The notes: generated from the sequence alone by a model not told the origin. A DNA stretch of 64,000 nucleotides from Solibacillus palustris (GCF_022549215.1 NZ_JAKZFC010000003.1:344627-408626), one strand, 5' to 3'; counted from the stretch's first letter, positions 26,494 through 36,083 are shown. Made by a program: numbers and translations.

Positions 26494-26854
26494 CAATATC
26501 CCCCCTTATTGTTTATTACTACACGGTCGCTCTACATTACGGTATAGTTGTCTATACCAATTATACACAATAGTTATTGGAATTTGAAATGTATTTTGTA
26601 TTTTCTGAATATTAATTTGAATTTTAGCATAAAAATCTTACTATATACTGAAATGGAATCATCTTTTCAAATATGTAGATAACATTCAAATCCTCTCGTA
26701 CATTTCAGTAAAAAATACTTTTACAAATTTTCTACCTGTTTTTACGATTTAAAAACATTAATTTGTGATCATTAAATTAAATTAAAGTTTATGAATTTTC
26801 AGTAAAACTATTAATAATTCGGTCTCAATTATGGAACTATACTTAATTTTTCGC
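26494..26854. other. Divergent spacer between nagA and the small DeoR-like gene
   Basis: AT-rich, no gene. It holds the nagA promoter/operator at 26541-26565; the remaining 26580-26850 shows only AT-rich sequence without recognisable elements. Confidence 0.5.
26546..26561 (-). promoter_or_regulatory. NagR operator (dre) at the nagA promoter
   Basis: The minus strand reads ATTGGTATAGACAACT, which is as I remember the B. subtilis NagR/YvoA motif. A -10 box TATAAT (26565-26560) touches its 5' end and a second half-site (GGTATAG, 26541-26547) follows, so the operator covers the start of transcription. Confidence 0.8.
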
Positions 26855-27009
26855 TATAATGTATGTGTCGGAACAATTATTCTGACCAAACTTTCAGAAA
26901 AGGGGATGTCTCAGGCAAACTAAAAAGAGCCTAAGTGCACTCCGCACATATCTTGTCGTCCGCTAGTCTTATGCCATGAGAATCTAAGATCGAAGGAGTG
27001 GTTTTTATT
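26855..27009 (+). promoter_or_regulatory. Promoter -10 and long hairpin-rich leader of the DeoR-like gene
   Basis: TATAAT at 26855-26860 is a likely -10 box (the -35 is weak). The predicted leader of about 140 bases carries successive hairpins: AGGC/GCCT, GTGC-actcc-GCAC and TCTTATG/CATGAGA. Such a long structured leader is unusual for a 73-codon gene. Confidence 0.4.
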
Positions 27010-27231
27010 ATGAAACCAACTACTGACAGAATGCTTAATCGTATTAAAGACGTGTATATGTTTATCCTCAACAAAGGAGAAGTGACTACACAGGATTTAG
27101 TCGAAGAGTTCAACATCACTCCTCGCACCATTCAAAGAGATTTGAATGTGTTAGCCTTCAATGACTTGGTAGTGAGCCCGAGTCGAGGTAAATGGACAAC
27201 GACGAAGAAAAAAGTTAAAATGACATCTTAG
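27010..27231 (+). CDS. Small DeoR-like HTH protein
   Basis: 73 residues that consist almost only of a DeoR-type winged helix: 'VTTQDLVEEFNITPRTIQRDLNVLAFNDLV' spans helix-turn-helix and wing, then 'SPSRGKWTTTKKKVK'. There is no sugar-binding domain, so it is a stand-alone DNA-binding protein or a transcriptional auxiliary. ATG 27010 lies 11 bases after AAGGAG; GTG 26998 overlaps that site. Similar single-domain proteins occur in other Bacilli; targets unknown. Confidence 0.8.
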   Translation: MKPTTDRMLNRIKDVYMFILNKGEVTTQDLVEEFNITPRTIQRDLNVLAFNDLVVSPSRGKWTTTKKKVKMTS

Positions 27232-27370
27232 AATTTTTGAAAGCGGCTGATTCTTATTTTGTGAGAAAGGACTTATTTGTCCCAACATAATTTAAGGTGT
27301 CGATCAGTTACACAATGTAATAAATAGACTTTTATGCTGAAAGTCAACCAGTTCCTAAAACACTGGGAAC

Positions 27371-27415
27371 GAAAAAAGCGAATGTCCTTTTCGTCGGGGA
27401 CATTCGCATTTTTTT
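27371..27415. terminator. Bidirectional terminator between the DeoR-like gene and rsuA
   Basis: GCGAATGTCC/GGACATTCGC stem with an A-run on the left and T7 on the right. The rsuA stop codon lies in the T-run. Confidence 0.88.
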
Positions 27416-28124
27416 AACGCTCTAGTAAACTCGTTAATTCTTCTTTCGTTAGCTCACGGTAATCACCCAGCGCTAACTCTTCATCCAATTCAAGTGGCCC
27501 CATTGATAGACGTTTTAAATACGTTACTGTTTTACCAACGGATTCAAACATACGCTTCACTTGATGGAACTTTCCTTCTTGAATCATTAGTTCAATTTCA
27601 GATTCCTCACCCGAAACTATTATTTTCAACTCGCCCGGCTTTGTATGATAGCCATCGTCAAGTGTTACCCCTTGCGCAAAAGCTTCGATATCGGCCACAG
27701 TTACAACACCGTCTATTTTTGCATAATACCATTTGGGTACGTGCTTTTTCGGTGATAATAAATTATGCGCTAAATTACCATCATTCGTAATCAGTAATAG
27801 CCCTTCTGTATCTTTATCTAAGCGTCCTACAGGGAATGGCTGAAAATGCTGTACATAGGGATCTAATAAATCAATTACCGTTTGATCATAACGATCTTCT
27901 GTCGCCGAAATTACTCCCGGTGGCTTGTTCATCATCACATAAATGAATTCAATGTATTCCACGCGTTCACCGAACACAGATACATTCTGCTTTTCTGGAT
28001 CAACATGCATCGCTGAATCCTTAACCACTTCACCGTCAACTGTTACGGCTTTTTGTTTTAATAATACTTTTACTTCTTTACGAGAACCGTAGCCCATGTT
28101 CGCTAATAGTTTATCTAAACGCAT
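27414..28124 (-). CDS. rsuA: 16S rRNA pseudouridine synthase, RsuA family
   Basis: 236 residues: N-terminal S4 RNA-binding domain (MRLDKLLANMGYGSRKEV...) and a catalytic domain with the Asp-bearing motif 'GRLDKDTEGLLLITNDG' (about residue 102). RsuA-type enzymes make pseudouridine 516 of 16S rRNA; B. subtilis has this gene (ytzG) next to ytgP, as here. ATG 28124 lies just after GGAGGG; the upstream TTG would sit inside that site. Confidence 0.92.
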   Translation of the reverse strand: MRLDKLLANMGYGSRKEVKVLLKQKAVTVDGEVVKDSAMHVDPEKQNVSVFGERVEYIEFIYVMMNKPPGVISATEDRYDQTVIDLLDPYVQHFQPFPVGRLDKDTEGLLLITNDGNLAHNLLSPKKHVPKWYYAKIDGVVTVADIEAFAQGVTLDDGYHTKPGELKIIVSGEESEIELMIQEGKFHQVKRMFESVGKTVTYLKRLSMGPLELDEELALGDYRELTKEELTSLLER

Positions 28125-28171
28125 AAAACCCTCCAAAATGAAAGAGGACGCCTACTAGACGCCCAACTTGT

Positions 28172-29788
28172 TTATTTAACTAAACGTAATTTACGCATAA
28201 CTTTTGTTAATTTTTCACCTAATAATAATTGAGCTAAACCAAGCTTGTATGAAATTGCCCCGTAAACAACCATACCCATTCCCGCACAAACAACGGCATA
28301 CATAAGTGCCATTAATTTTGTATCGGCTGGGGCAATTGCTGTTAATACCAAATGTGTTAATGATACCGCAATCGACATGAAAATTGTTAATAACAAAATC
28401 AATAAAATTCGGCGACGTGCTACCTTCATTTTGTAATTTGTTACTTTACTAATGACGAACATATTAATGACAATCGTAAAGATATAACCAATAGCCGTTG
28501 CTAAAATCGCACCATCAACAGATAGTAATTTAATTAGCGGTGTATTTAAAATCGTTTTTACAAACAAACCAATTAATAAGCTAAAGATAACCCATTTTTG
28601 ATAATCGACACCTTGTAAAATCGCTGCCGTTACTGAAAATAAACCAAATAAGATTGCAAGCGGTGCATAATGACTTAACACCTGCGTCCCCATTTCACTA
28701 TATTCAAAGAAGAAGTGATATAAGTCCTCTGCTAAAATAGCGATACCAATTGATGCTGGCACCGTAATAAATAACAGTATTTGGTACGTTTTATCAATCG
28801 CACCATGTACAGAGCGTAAATTTCCTTCCGTAAAAAACTTTGTCACTGTTGGAATAATCGCCATCGAAAAACCTGTCGCTAATACAACTGGAATCATCAC
28901 AATTTTTTGTGTTAATAAGTTTAGCATCGTAAAGTATGTATCCGTTACATCTGCTGGCTCGCCCCCTGCAATCATTGCACGGTTGAACGTTAACATATCA
29001 ACTAATTGGAATAACGAACTCCCCAGTCCTACGAAGACAACTGGGACCGAGTATTTGAATATTTCTTTATACATCTCCGAATATGGCAACTGATGTTGTT
29101 TTGGTGCAACAACTTGAACGGCTTTAATTTCCGGACGTAGCTTCTTCCAAAAATAGAATAATGTTGCAAGTCCACCAAGTGCGCCAATAAATGCAGCAAA
29201 TACCGATACGTTAATCGCAGTAATTTTGTCTCCTTCAAAAACATTTACTACTAAGAATGCGCCGCCAAGCAAAAAGACAATACGCACAATTTGTTCAATA
29301 AGCTGTGATACTGATGTAGGTAAATAATGACCATATCCTTGAAAATAGCCACGCACTAAACTCATAAAAGGTACGACAATTAATGCGTAACTTACCCATT
29401 GAATGACATCGGTAATTTGCTGTACACTAAATGCTTGCTCATCATCAGCAATTACAATATTAGCAATAGGCTCTGCCAATAAATTCATGATAATAAACGC
29501 TACAATCCCTGTAAGCGTCATGAAAAGTGCACCTGTTTTTACTAAGCGACGACCGGCATCATAATCACCGAGCGCATTATATTTTGAAACGAATTTTGAT
29601 ACCGCAATTGGTAACCCTGCAATAGCGATACTCAACATAATGTTATATGGAATATAGGCATAGTTGTATAAACCAATATTTTCTTCACCAACAATCGCAT
29701 AGAAAGGGAAAATATAAACTAATCCTAAAAGCTTAGATAAAAACAAACCGATTGTTAAAATCGCCGTTCCCTTCATTAAAGAAGACAT
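28172..29788 (-). CDS. murJ: MurJ-type lipid II flippase (YtgP family)
   Basis: 538-residue integral membrane protein of the MOP/MVF superfamily, predicted 14 membrane segments. Family stretches: 'KGTAILTIGLFLSKLLGL' at the N-terminus, 'PIAVSKFVSKYNALGDYDAG' and 'LVRGYFQGYGHYLPTS'. B. subtilis YtgP moves lipid II to the outer face, with Amj as a back-up. The frame is open for 35 more codons upstream, but these do not match the family; ATG 29788 with GGTAGG is preferred. SpoVB-like relatives have similar sequences, so paralogy is possible. Confidence 0.88.
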   Translation of the reverse strand: MSSLMKGTAILTIGLFLSKLLGLVYIFPFYAIVGEENIGLYNYAYIPYNIMLSIAIAGLPIAVSKFVSKYNALGDYDAGRRLVKTGALFMTLTGIVAFIIMNLLAEPIANIVIADDEQAFSVQQITDVIQWVSYALIVVPFMSLVRGYFQGYGHYLPTSVSQLIEQIVRIVFLLGGAFLVVNVFEGDKITAINVSVFAAFIGALGGLATLFYFWKKLRPEIKAVQVVAPKQHQLPYSEMYKEIFKYSVPVVFVGLGSSLFQLVDMLTFNRAMIAGGEPADVTDTYFTMLNLLTQKIVMIPVVLATGFSMAIIPTVTKFFTEGNLRSVHGAIDKTYQILLFITVPASIGIAILAEDLYHFFFEYSEMGTQVLSHYAPLAILFGLFSVTAAILQGVDYQKWVIFSLLIGLFVKTILNTPLIKLLSVDGAILATAIGYIFTIVINMFVISKVTNYKMKVARRRILLILLLTIFMSIAVSLTHLVLTAIAPADTKLMALMYAVVCAGMGMVVYGAISYKLGLAQLLLGEKLTKVMRKLRLVK

Positions 29789-30023
29789 GAAAAAACCTAC
29801 CGTTCTAAATTTAAATTCAAGTGAAGATGCTGTCATCACTTTTAATAATTGCCAGTTTTCATAATGACGACTTCCCTTTGTTAGAAGTTTCATTGTATTT
29901 CACTATAACAGTTTACATGTGAAAGACCATTTACTCAAATAGTTTCTTCAATTAATGTATAATAGGTCATAGAAAACTTTAGCCAGTTAAGAAAATTTAT
30001 TGAAAAGAAAGTGAGAAATAACT

Positions 30024-31283
30024 ATGTTTGATTGTATCGTAATCGGAGGCGGGCCATCGGGCTTAATGGCCGCAATCGCCGCAGCCGAACAAAATAAAAA
30101 AGTATTATTATTAGAAAAAGGGTCGAAGCTTGGGAAAAAACTTGCGATTTCTGGTGGCGGGCGTTGTAATGTTACAAATCGCCTATCTGTTGAAGAAATT
30201 ATTAAGCACATTCCTGGGAACGGGCGCTTTATGTTTAGCCCATTCACAGTCTATAACAACGAAGATATCATTCGCTTTTTTGAAGGGCTTGGGGTGCCAT
30301 TAAAAGAAGAGGATCACGGTCGAATGTTCCCAGTATCAAACCGCGCGCAAGATGTTGTCGATGCTTTAGTGAATGAATTAAAGCGATTAAAAGTAGAGGT
30401 TCGTTTACACACCGCAGTCAATAAATTAATGATGGACGACGAAAAAATTTACGGCGTACGTCTAGAAAACGATGAAGAAATCCGTGCGAATGCGGTTGTC
30501 GTAGCAGTTGGTGGTAAAGCAGTTCCACAAACTGGTTCAACAGGTGACGGCTACCCATGGGCTGAACGTGCTGGACATACTGTAACAACACTTTTCCCAA
30601 CAGAAGTACCGGTTACATCCAAGGAATCTTTCATTCAATCACGCGAATTGCAAGGTCTAGCACTCCGTAACGTTGCGGTTTCAGTATTAAACAAAAAAGG
30701 CAAAATACTCGTTACGCATCAAATGGATATGTTATTTACACACTTCGGCTTAAGTGGTCCTGCTATTTTACGTTGTAGTCAATTTATTGTGAAAGAGCAA
30801 TTAAAAACAGGAAGTGCCCCTGTACAAGTACGTATTCATTCCTTAACTGAATATAATGAAGAAACTTGTTTCCAAATGTTAAATAAAACAATTAAACATG
30901 AGCCAAAAAAAGCCGTTAAAAATTTATGGAAATCACTCATTCCTGAGCGATGGTTACTATTTTTACTAGAACGTGCTGGAATTGACGCATCACTTACTGG
31001 TATCGAATTATCTCAAGAAAAGATTCGCAACTTTGCCCGTGAATTAGTTAGTTTTACGATGAATGTACACGGGACTCAATCTATTGACAAGGCATTTGTT
31101 ACTGGTGGAGGTGTATCTGTTAAAGAAATTGAGCCAAAAACAATGGCTTCAAAGAAAAAAATTGGTCTTTATTTCTGTGGTGAAATTTTAGACATCCACG
31201 GTTATACAGGCGGCTACAATATTACATCCGCACTAGTGACTGGACGTATTGCAGGTATGAGTGCAGGTTCTTTCAAATTTTAG
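30024..31283 (+). CDS. ytfP: FAD-dependent oxidoreductase, HI0933/YtfP family
   Basis: 419 residues with an N-terminal FAD fold '[19 protein letters not shown]', the family motif '[16 protein letters not shown]' (residues 37-52) and a C-terminal '[19 protein letters not shown]' that closes the FAD site. The reaction is unknown for YtfP itself; relatives act as NAD(P)H-dependent reductases. Divergent from murJ, as in Bacillus. The binding site is weak (GTGAG). Confidence 0.9.
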   Translation: MFDCIVIGGGPSGLMAAIAAAEQNKKVLLLEKGSKLGKKLAISGGGRCNVTNRLSVEEIIKHIPGNGRFMFSPFTVYNNEDIIRFFEGLGVPLKEEDHGRMFPVSNRAQDVVDALVNELKRLKVEVRLHTAVNKLMMDDEKIYGVRLENDEEIRANAVVVAVGGKAVPQTGSTGDGYPWAERAGHTVTTLFPTEVPVTSKESFIQSRELQGLALRNVAVSVLNKKGKILVTHQMDMLFTHFGLSGPAILRCSQFIVKEQLKTGSAPVQVRIHSLTEYNEETCFQMLNKTIKHEPKKAVKNLWKSLIPERWLLFLLERAGIDASLTGIELSQEKIRNFARELVSFTMNVHGTQSIDKAFVTGGGVSVKEIEPKTMASKKKIGLYFCGEILDIHGYTGGYNITSALVTGRIAGMSAGSFKF

Positions 31284-31356
31284 GCCAATTCAACTAGCGA
31301 TTGCCAGCATTCCCTAGTATCATTAATGGTATGTAAAATCAGGAGGCTACAGCACG

Positions 31357-32172
31357 ATGCTTAATTCTGACGCAAAACAATCAACTCTTTATTTAGCGGC
31401 AGACGATATGATGCAAATTCATTTGTCTGTCCAAAAAATACGTGACTTAAATAAGGATGAATTTTCATTTGCTATTCGTACATTTTGCTACGTTGAACAA
31501 GATGAGGAATTCGCTCAAAATTTACTTTTCAAACTTATTTTAGGCATAAGCAAGCAAGGGCAAGGCATGACGCTCGCTGTAGATTTAGTAAACATCCCTA
31601 ATATTTTTCCGCTTCAATTAAAAAATATTATCGAACACATTCAAAAAAGCCCCATGCTATTGGAGAGTCTGTACAATCAGCTATCTTATATACAGAAGTC
31701 TGATGATTACGAAAAAAGTTTGCAGGCACAGCGCGCAAAAGAGTTTTTATTAGATAATCTTTCAAAGGGCATTACGAGCTTTTCTACCAATCGACAAGCA
31801 ACCGAGATGATTTGGTTAACAAATCAAAACCATAATATTTCAAATATTAGTCCCTTTTTACTCGACGAAAAAGGTGGGCATATTCAATTTACAGTTCAAA
31901 TCGGGTTCAAACATTCCTATATGATGCAATGCTATGAAGTAGATTGCATGATGCATATGTTTAATGAAAGTGAAAAACTAGGCTACTATTTTGAGCTGTA
32001 TTTAGATCAAGAAAATTACCATCACCAGTTGATGTACGAAAAATTGCCAGACCAGTTTATGGATAACCAAGCCTTTTTACAGCAAATTTTAACTCAAATG
32101 AAAAAACGCAACGAAGAACAATACGACGAGTATTTACATGATTTAATCGAAAAATTTACTGCGAGTATTTAA
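31357..32172 (+). CDS. Conserved-looking protein of unknown function
   Basis: 271 residues, soluble, no signal peptide and no motif I recognise. It is rich in Gln, Asn and Met, mostly helical in appearance, with an acidic-aromatic region 'QCYEVDCMMHMFNESEKLGYYFELYLDQENYHHQL'-like composition near residues 195-230. CAGGAGG precedes ATG 31357. It stands 73 bp after ytfP, possibly read through from it, and ends in a good terminator. Confidence 0.7.
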   Translation: MLNSDAKQSTLYLAADDMMQIHLSVQKIRDLNKDEFSFAIRTFCYVEQDEEFAQNLLFKLILGISKQGQGMTLAVDLVNIPNIFPLQLKNIIEHIQKSPMLLESLYNQLSYIQKSDDYEKSLQAQRAKEFLLDNLSKGITSFSTNRQATEMIWLTNQNHNISNISPFLLDEKGGHIQFTVQIGFKHSYMMQCYEVDCMMHMFNESEKLGYYFELYLDQENYHHQLMYEKLPDQFMDNQAFLQQILTQMKKRNEEQYDEYLHDLIEKFTASI

Positions 32173-32209
32173 AAAAAGTCGGCTCTCCAAATACGAGAGT
32201 CGACTTTTT
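32171..32209 (+). terminator. Terminator after the unknown gene at 31.4 kb
   Basis: AGTCGGCTCTC/GAGAGTCGACT stem with one G-U pair, followed by TTTTT. Confidence 0.85.
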
Positions 32210-32457
32210 AATCAATTAAGCCTAAGCATAATTTTCGTCTAGATTTTTTCGAACCTATGCCTGCACGAAGCAGGTTAGTTAGCCGTTATCGCATGGACAT
32301 GGATGCGATGAACTAGGTTAACATCCTAAATTAACTCCTCTAAAAATCTGCGACATTCGCTTGGGCAGTAACTTGCTTCAGCCCCCACTTATAGAAAGCG
32401 GAGAACTTCTGTACCAATTGCTTTGCTTATGATACACAAAGAATTTGCTGAAGCAAG
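32210..32457. other. Hairpin-rich non-coding stretch before trhA
   Basis: No reading frame. Successive stems CCTGC-acga-GCAGG (near 32262), ATCGCAT-ggacatgg-ATGCGAT (about 32288-32309) and AGG/CCT. GC content is above that of nearby spacers, suggesting a decayed mobile repeat or structured RNA. Confidence 0.4.
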
Positions 32458-32460
32458 TTA
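32369..32460. repeat. Spaced 14-bp inverted repeat spanning the trhA stop
   Basis: TAACTTGCTTCAGC at 32369-32382 and its exact complement GCTGAAGCAAGTTA at 32447-32460, separated by 64 bases. The right arm includes the last codons and stop of trhA. Confidence 0.7.
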
Positions 32461-33099
32461 TACGTATAAATAAATCGCGAAAAACATCGCCACACTGCCA
32501 CCCATTACAAATACGTGCCAAATTGCATGATTGTACGGAATGTTTTTGTTTTTATAGAAATACGTGCCAATTGTGTAGCTTAGGCCTCCTGCAAGTAATG
32601 TGAGGATGCCTGCAATCCCAATGTGTGCAAATAATGGCTTGAACACGAAAATAATAATCCAGCCCATACCGATATAAACTAGTAACGATACCCCCATATA
32701 TCGATGGACGAAAAATTGTTTTAGCGCAATACCAATTGCCGCTAATCCCCATTGAACCGCAAAAATCGTCCAGCCTAACGTGCCACCAATTGCAATTAAA
32801 ACAACTGGTGTATAGGTCCCCGCAATAAGTAAAAAGATTGAGCTATGATCAAGCTTTTTTAGGAAAGTTTTGTGCGTTGGCCATACGTGATACATCGTTG
32901 AGGCTAAATATAGGCAAAACATTGACATTCCGAAGATTATATAACTGACAAGCTCTACTGTTGAACCATTTACCTGTGCTTTTGCGATCAAAGCTATCGT
33001 TGCAGGAATTGTTAACAGTGCGGCTATACCATGCGTCAAGCCATTCCAAAATTCTTCTTTGGCATTATAGCCACTTTGTTCCACTATGATTTGTGTCAT
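32458..33099 (-). CDS. trhA: Hemolysin III/TrhA-family membrane protein
   Basis: 213 residues, seven predicted membrane segments, of the progestin/adipoQ-receptor-like hemolysin III family. Conserved metal-site residues are visible: His in 'GLTHGIAALL', 'STMYHVWPTH', Asp/Ser in 'LDHSSIFLLIAGTYTP' and the C-terminal 'HAIWHVFV'. Family members have been linked to membrane fluidity control. ATG 33099 follows AGGTGG; the upstream 18 codons in frame lack a start signal. Confidence 0.9.
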   Translation of the reverse strand: MTQIIVEQSGYNAKEEFWNGLTHGIAALLTIPATIALIAKAQVNGSTVELVSYIIFGMSMFCLYLASTMYHVWPTHKTFLKKLDHSSIFLLIAGTYTPVVLIAIGGTLGWTIFAVQWGLAAIGIALKQFFVHRYMGVSLLVYIGMGWIIIFVFKPLFAHIGIAGILTLLAGGLSYTIGTYFYKNKNIPYNHAIWHVFVMGGSVAMFFAIYLYV

Positions 33100-33343
33100 C
33101 AAAACCACCTCTTTCTTAACTTCATTATAGAAAATAGCCGGTCGTAACCACATAGGAAGTTGTCATAGCTTCCATATGATATTTATCACATATTAGAAAA
33201 GTGCTAAAGTGCCTGTGACAAACTTTGGGCTGGCCGACTAGTGAGTAGATGCTTTATCAACTTTCGACGGACGGACCAAAAAATCGGGGAACTAACGCTT
33301 TAGTCTAGCTCCCAGTAAAAAGTTATACTTCCTTATCTTTGAA
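33100..33343. other. Spacer between trhA and the SRPBCC gene
   Basis: No gene seen; a region of raised GC (33225-33320) reads as non-coding and includes GGGGAAC ... GCTCCC which could pair weakly. Confidence 0.35.
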
Positions 33344-33376
33344 CAAAAGCCCATTAGAAAAACATTCTAATAGGCC
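33344..33376 (-). terminator. Terminator of the SRPBCC gene
   Basis: GCCTATTAGAA/TTCTAATGGGC stem with TTTTG on the minus strand. Confidence 0.7.
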
Positions 33377-33384
33377 TGTTAAAA

Positions 33385-33819
33385 TTACGCTTGGATATGA
33401 CGTGCAATTTTTTCCGTTAAACGAGATGTGATTTTTGGTAATACTACTTTAATTGCGGGCGTTAATACAGCCCCAGATAAACCACCTGCATTCATTTCTA
33501 CTGTACCAGTCATATATGTACCACCATCTTTTGGCTCTGCTTTAAATTCGCCGCCACCTGAGAAATTGTCTGACAACCCTTTTATTTCAAATTTAATGCT
33601 CGATGGTTCGTTCATTTCGACAATTTTAATTTCTAATTGGATTTTTTTTGATAAACCTTTGAAGTTACCTTCGAACGTCCAATGCGATGTTAGTTCATCA
33701 ATTTGCTTATGATCTTTATAGGCTGGAACTAATGTTGCCCATTTTTCGATTTTGCTTACGAAAGCCCATACTTTGTCTTGAGCTACAGGAATTTGTACTG
33801 AATGTGATGCTTGTGCCAT
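33385..33819 (-). CDS. SRPBCC/CoxG-like protein
   Basis: 144 residues of the START/SRPBCC fold, subgroup often annotated as carbon monoxide dehydrogenase subunit G-like. N-terminal strand 'HSVQIPVAQDKVWAFVSKIEKWATLVP' and C-terminal helix 'VLPKITSRLTEKIARHI' frame a hydrophobic ligand pocket. No CO dehydrogenase genes are near, so that name is only structural. Start ATG 33819 with GAAGTG upstream. Monocistronic. Confidence 0.82.
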   Translation of the reverse strand: MAQASHSVQIPVAQDKVWAFVSKIEKWATLVPAYKDHKQIDELTSHWTFEGNFKGLSKKIQLEIKIVEMNEPSSIKFEIKGLSDNFSGGGEFKAEPKDGGTYMTGTVEMNAGGLSGAVLTPAIKVVLPKITSRLTEKIARHIQA

Positions 33820-34291
33820 ATTACTACACTTCTTTCTAATTAAATCGTTAAATGAAAGTCATTTACTATTCTAGTATACATAAAATTACGGATGACTAAA
33901 GTATTATTTTTCATTTAATTGTTGTGTATTTTTATCAAAATTCGCTTTATTTAAAGCATTCGCACCTTTTTTCATAATCAATGAAAACTAAACTCCCTAT
34001 ATCAATAACACTAGTAATAAAGTAGCTATCTCTTACAAACACGATTTCTTCATACAATTGTAACATCCCTCTCATATTAATACTTTCAACCTATATACTT
34101 TCCATATATATCGTTTTTACTATTAAAGTTAGCTACAAATTTTATACTTAAAGTAATTATTCCCAAAAATAATAATCAGTACTTTTTTATTAATTTTTTC
34201 TAAATAATTCAATAAAATATATCCATCGATGAATAGAATTAACATATAATAGGTAATGAATCGTTTGCATATAAAGTTAGGAGTGTAACCT
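33820..34291. other. Long AT-rich spacer before the HD-GYP gene
   Basis: No confident gene. A TATAAT box at 34245-34250 could serve the HD-GYP gene. On the minus strand a 23-codon frame (MKKGANALNKANFDKNTQQL..., 33976-33905) has a protein-like composition but no proper binding site. Confidence 0.4.
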
Positions 34292-36007
34292 ATGCCAAAA
34301 ATTGAACAACTATTGCTGCGGGATATCGTACCTGGTGATGTTCTTGCTGCCGATATATATGTTGACCGCCAACTAATCATGACAAAAGGTAGTCCCATCA
34401 CAGAAAAAGCGATTGATTTACTTAAAAGAAAGAGTGTACATTTTGTTTCGATTTACTATAAAGAACAAGTTATGGCACCAATTGATTTAAATATCCCTAA
34501 TGTCAAATCAGATACCCTTCAGCCAACTGAAAGCTTAACTTTTAACTTTGCAGCTATTTCTGAAGAAAATTACGAAACCTTTGACTTCTACGCTATATTA
34601 GCTGAACTAGATATTGAAATTCGTTATGGAGAAATATTAAAGGATGAGAAAAAAATTGATTACTTACAAAAATTATTAGCTAAAATTTTATCAAATAGTG
34701 ATTATAAAAATTATTTAATGCAGTTAAGAGAATGGGATTATCATTCTTATCTACATTCGATTGATGCCTATATTATTGGAACTTTATTTGCGCGCCATTT
34801 AAATTTAAAAAATATAGAGCGTTTGGCAATTGGCTATTTACTACACGATATTGGGAAGCTTAAAACTCCGCGTTCTATCTTATCAAAGCCTGGTCGCTTA
34901 ACTGCACATGAATTTGAAGAAATGAAAATGCATACGCTCCATGGTGAAAAGATTTTCAAACAAATTGGTTTATCGGATTTAGCTTACATCGCCAAATCAC
35001 ACCATGAACGTCGTAATGGTGAAGGTTATCCTGAAAGTGCACCAACCATTTTTACAACAGAGCTTGAGCTGCTTCAAATTATTGATGTTTATTCTGCTAC
35101 AACAATGAAACGAACATACCGTGATGCGATGCGTGCAGCAGATGCCTTTAGTTTACTTTACCGTGACGAAGAAAAATTTAATGATAGTCTATTAACATTA
35201 TTTGTTGATTTTATTAGTATTTACCCTGTAAATTCAATTGTTCTATTATCAGACGGCTACCACGGAATTGTCGAAAAAACAAATCCACAATTCCCAACGT
35301 CACCACGTGTGAAATGTATGGAAACGAATACTTCTTTCCATATTTCAATTAACAACGATATTACAATTATTAAAATGATTTCACACCAAACTGAAGATAA
35401 GACAGCGCTTTTAAATACGTTTTACAATGAACTTGTTAGCGCAAATGTAGAAAGCGCGAAAAAAACCTATTTAAAAATTGTAGACAACTTTAAAGTTATC
35501 GAATATTTCACGAAAATCTTTATTCCTGTCTATCAAATTCTAAATTTACTGCATATGCAAAAGGCCATTTCTGACAAAAAGTATGCGGATGTCATCAATT
35601 ATATGAAGCAGCTCATGCAACAAAAAGTAAATGAACAAATAGAAAATAATTTATATAAAGAAAATGTTTTAATTTTGGTTGATGATCAATTTAAAAATGA
35701 TTACTTCTTCTCGGTATTTTTAGGTCTCATTCATAATGATCGCGTGATGCCACATATCATGCCGTTAAACGCTAATCTTGATTTAATTTTAAACAAGCTA
35801 GACACTGCAGAATTTACAACAACATGCGTCATTAGTAATTCCCATACCGATACGTTGTTATTGTCATATTTACCAAATATGTATGAAGTACCAAAAAATA
35901 AAATCGAAAACTATTTAATCGGTCTTATTGGTGATAATAAGGATGTATTCAACTTCCACTATTTACTCGAAGATTTAGCTGTGGAACAACCGTTTGTTTT
36001 TCTTTAA
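34292..36007 (+). CDS. HD-GYP domain protein, probable cyclic-di-nucleotide phosphodiesterase
   Basis: 571 residues. An N-terminal small domain (residues 5-55, 'LLLRDIVPGDVLAADIYVDR') common in HD-GYP proteins precedes the HD-GYP core: 'LLHDIGKLKTPRSIL' (HD at about residue 188), 'HTLHGEKIF', 'AKSHHERRNGEGYP' (GYP-type motif) and 'LLQIIDVYSAT'. A C-terminal region of about 230 residues is unassigned. The motif set fits hydrolysis of c-di-GMP. ATG 34292 follows GGAGTG. Stands alone; no receiver domain, so input is not from a partner kinase by phosphotransfer. Confidence 0.88.
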   Translation: MPKIEQLLLRDIVPGDVLAADIYVDRQLIMTKGSPITEKAIDLLKRKSVHFVSIYYKEQVMAPIDLNIPNVKSDTLQPTESLTFNFAAISEENYETFDFYAILAELDIEIRYGEILKDEKKIDYLQKLLAKILSNSDYKNYLMQLREWDYHSYLHSIDAYIIGTLFARHLNLKNIERLAIGYLLHDIGKLKTPRSILSKPGRLTAHEFEEMKMHTLHGEKIFKQIGLSDLAYIAKSHHERRNGEGYPESAPTIFTTELELLQIIDVYSATTMKRTYRDAMRAADAFSLLYRDEEKFNDSLLTLFVDFISIYPVNSIVLLSDGYHGIVEKTNPQFPTSPRVKCMETNTSFHISINNDITIIKMISHQTEDKTALLNTFYNELVSANVESAKKTYLKIVDNFKVIEYFTKIFIPVYQILNLLHMQKAISDKKYADVINYMKQLMQQKVNEQIENNLYKENVLILVDDQFKNDYFFSVFLGLIHNDRVMPHIMPLNANLDLILNKLDTAEFTTTCVISNSHTDTLLLSYLPNMYEVPKNKIENYLIGLIGDNKDVFNFHYLLEDLAVEQPFVFL

Positions 36008-36024
36008 TATAAAAGTGGCTATGC

Positions 36025-36058
36025 AAAAAGGGCGACCTGAAACACTTCTCGGCCGCCC
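36025..36058 (-). terminator. Terminator of the decayed response-regulator gene
   Basis: GGGCGGCC/GGTCGCCC-type stem; on the minus strand it is followed by TTTTT, so it belongs to the remnant gene ending at 36084 rather than to the HD-GYP gene. Confidence 0.6.
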
Positions 36059-36083
36059 CCCTTATTATGCTAAAAAGCACCTT

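Noticed and set aside
28172..29893. Longer murJ start at 29893
   Set aside because: The first 35 codons are not like the family; ATG 29788 gives the expected N-terminus.
33385..33819. Carbon monoxide dehydrogenase subunit G
   Set aside because: Only the fold is shared; no CO dehydrogenase genes are near.
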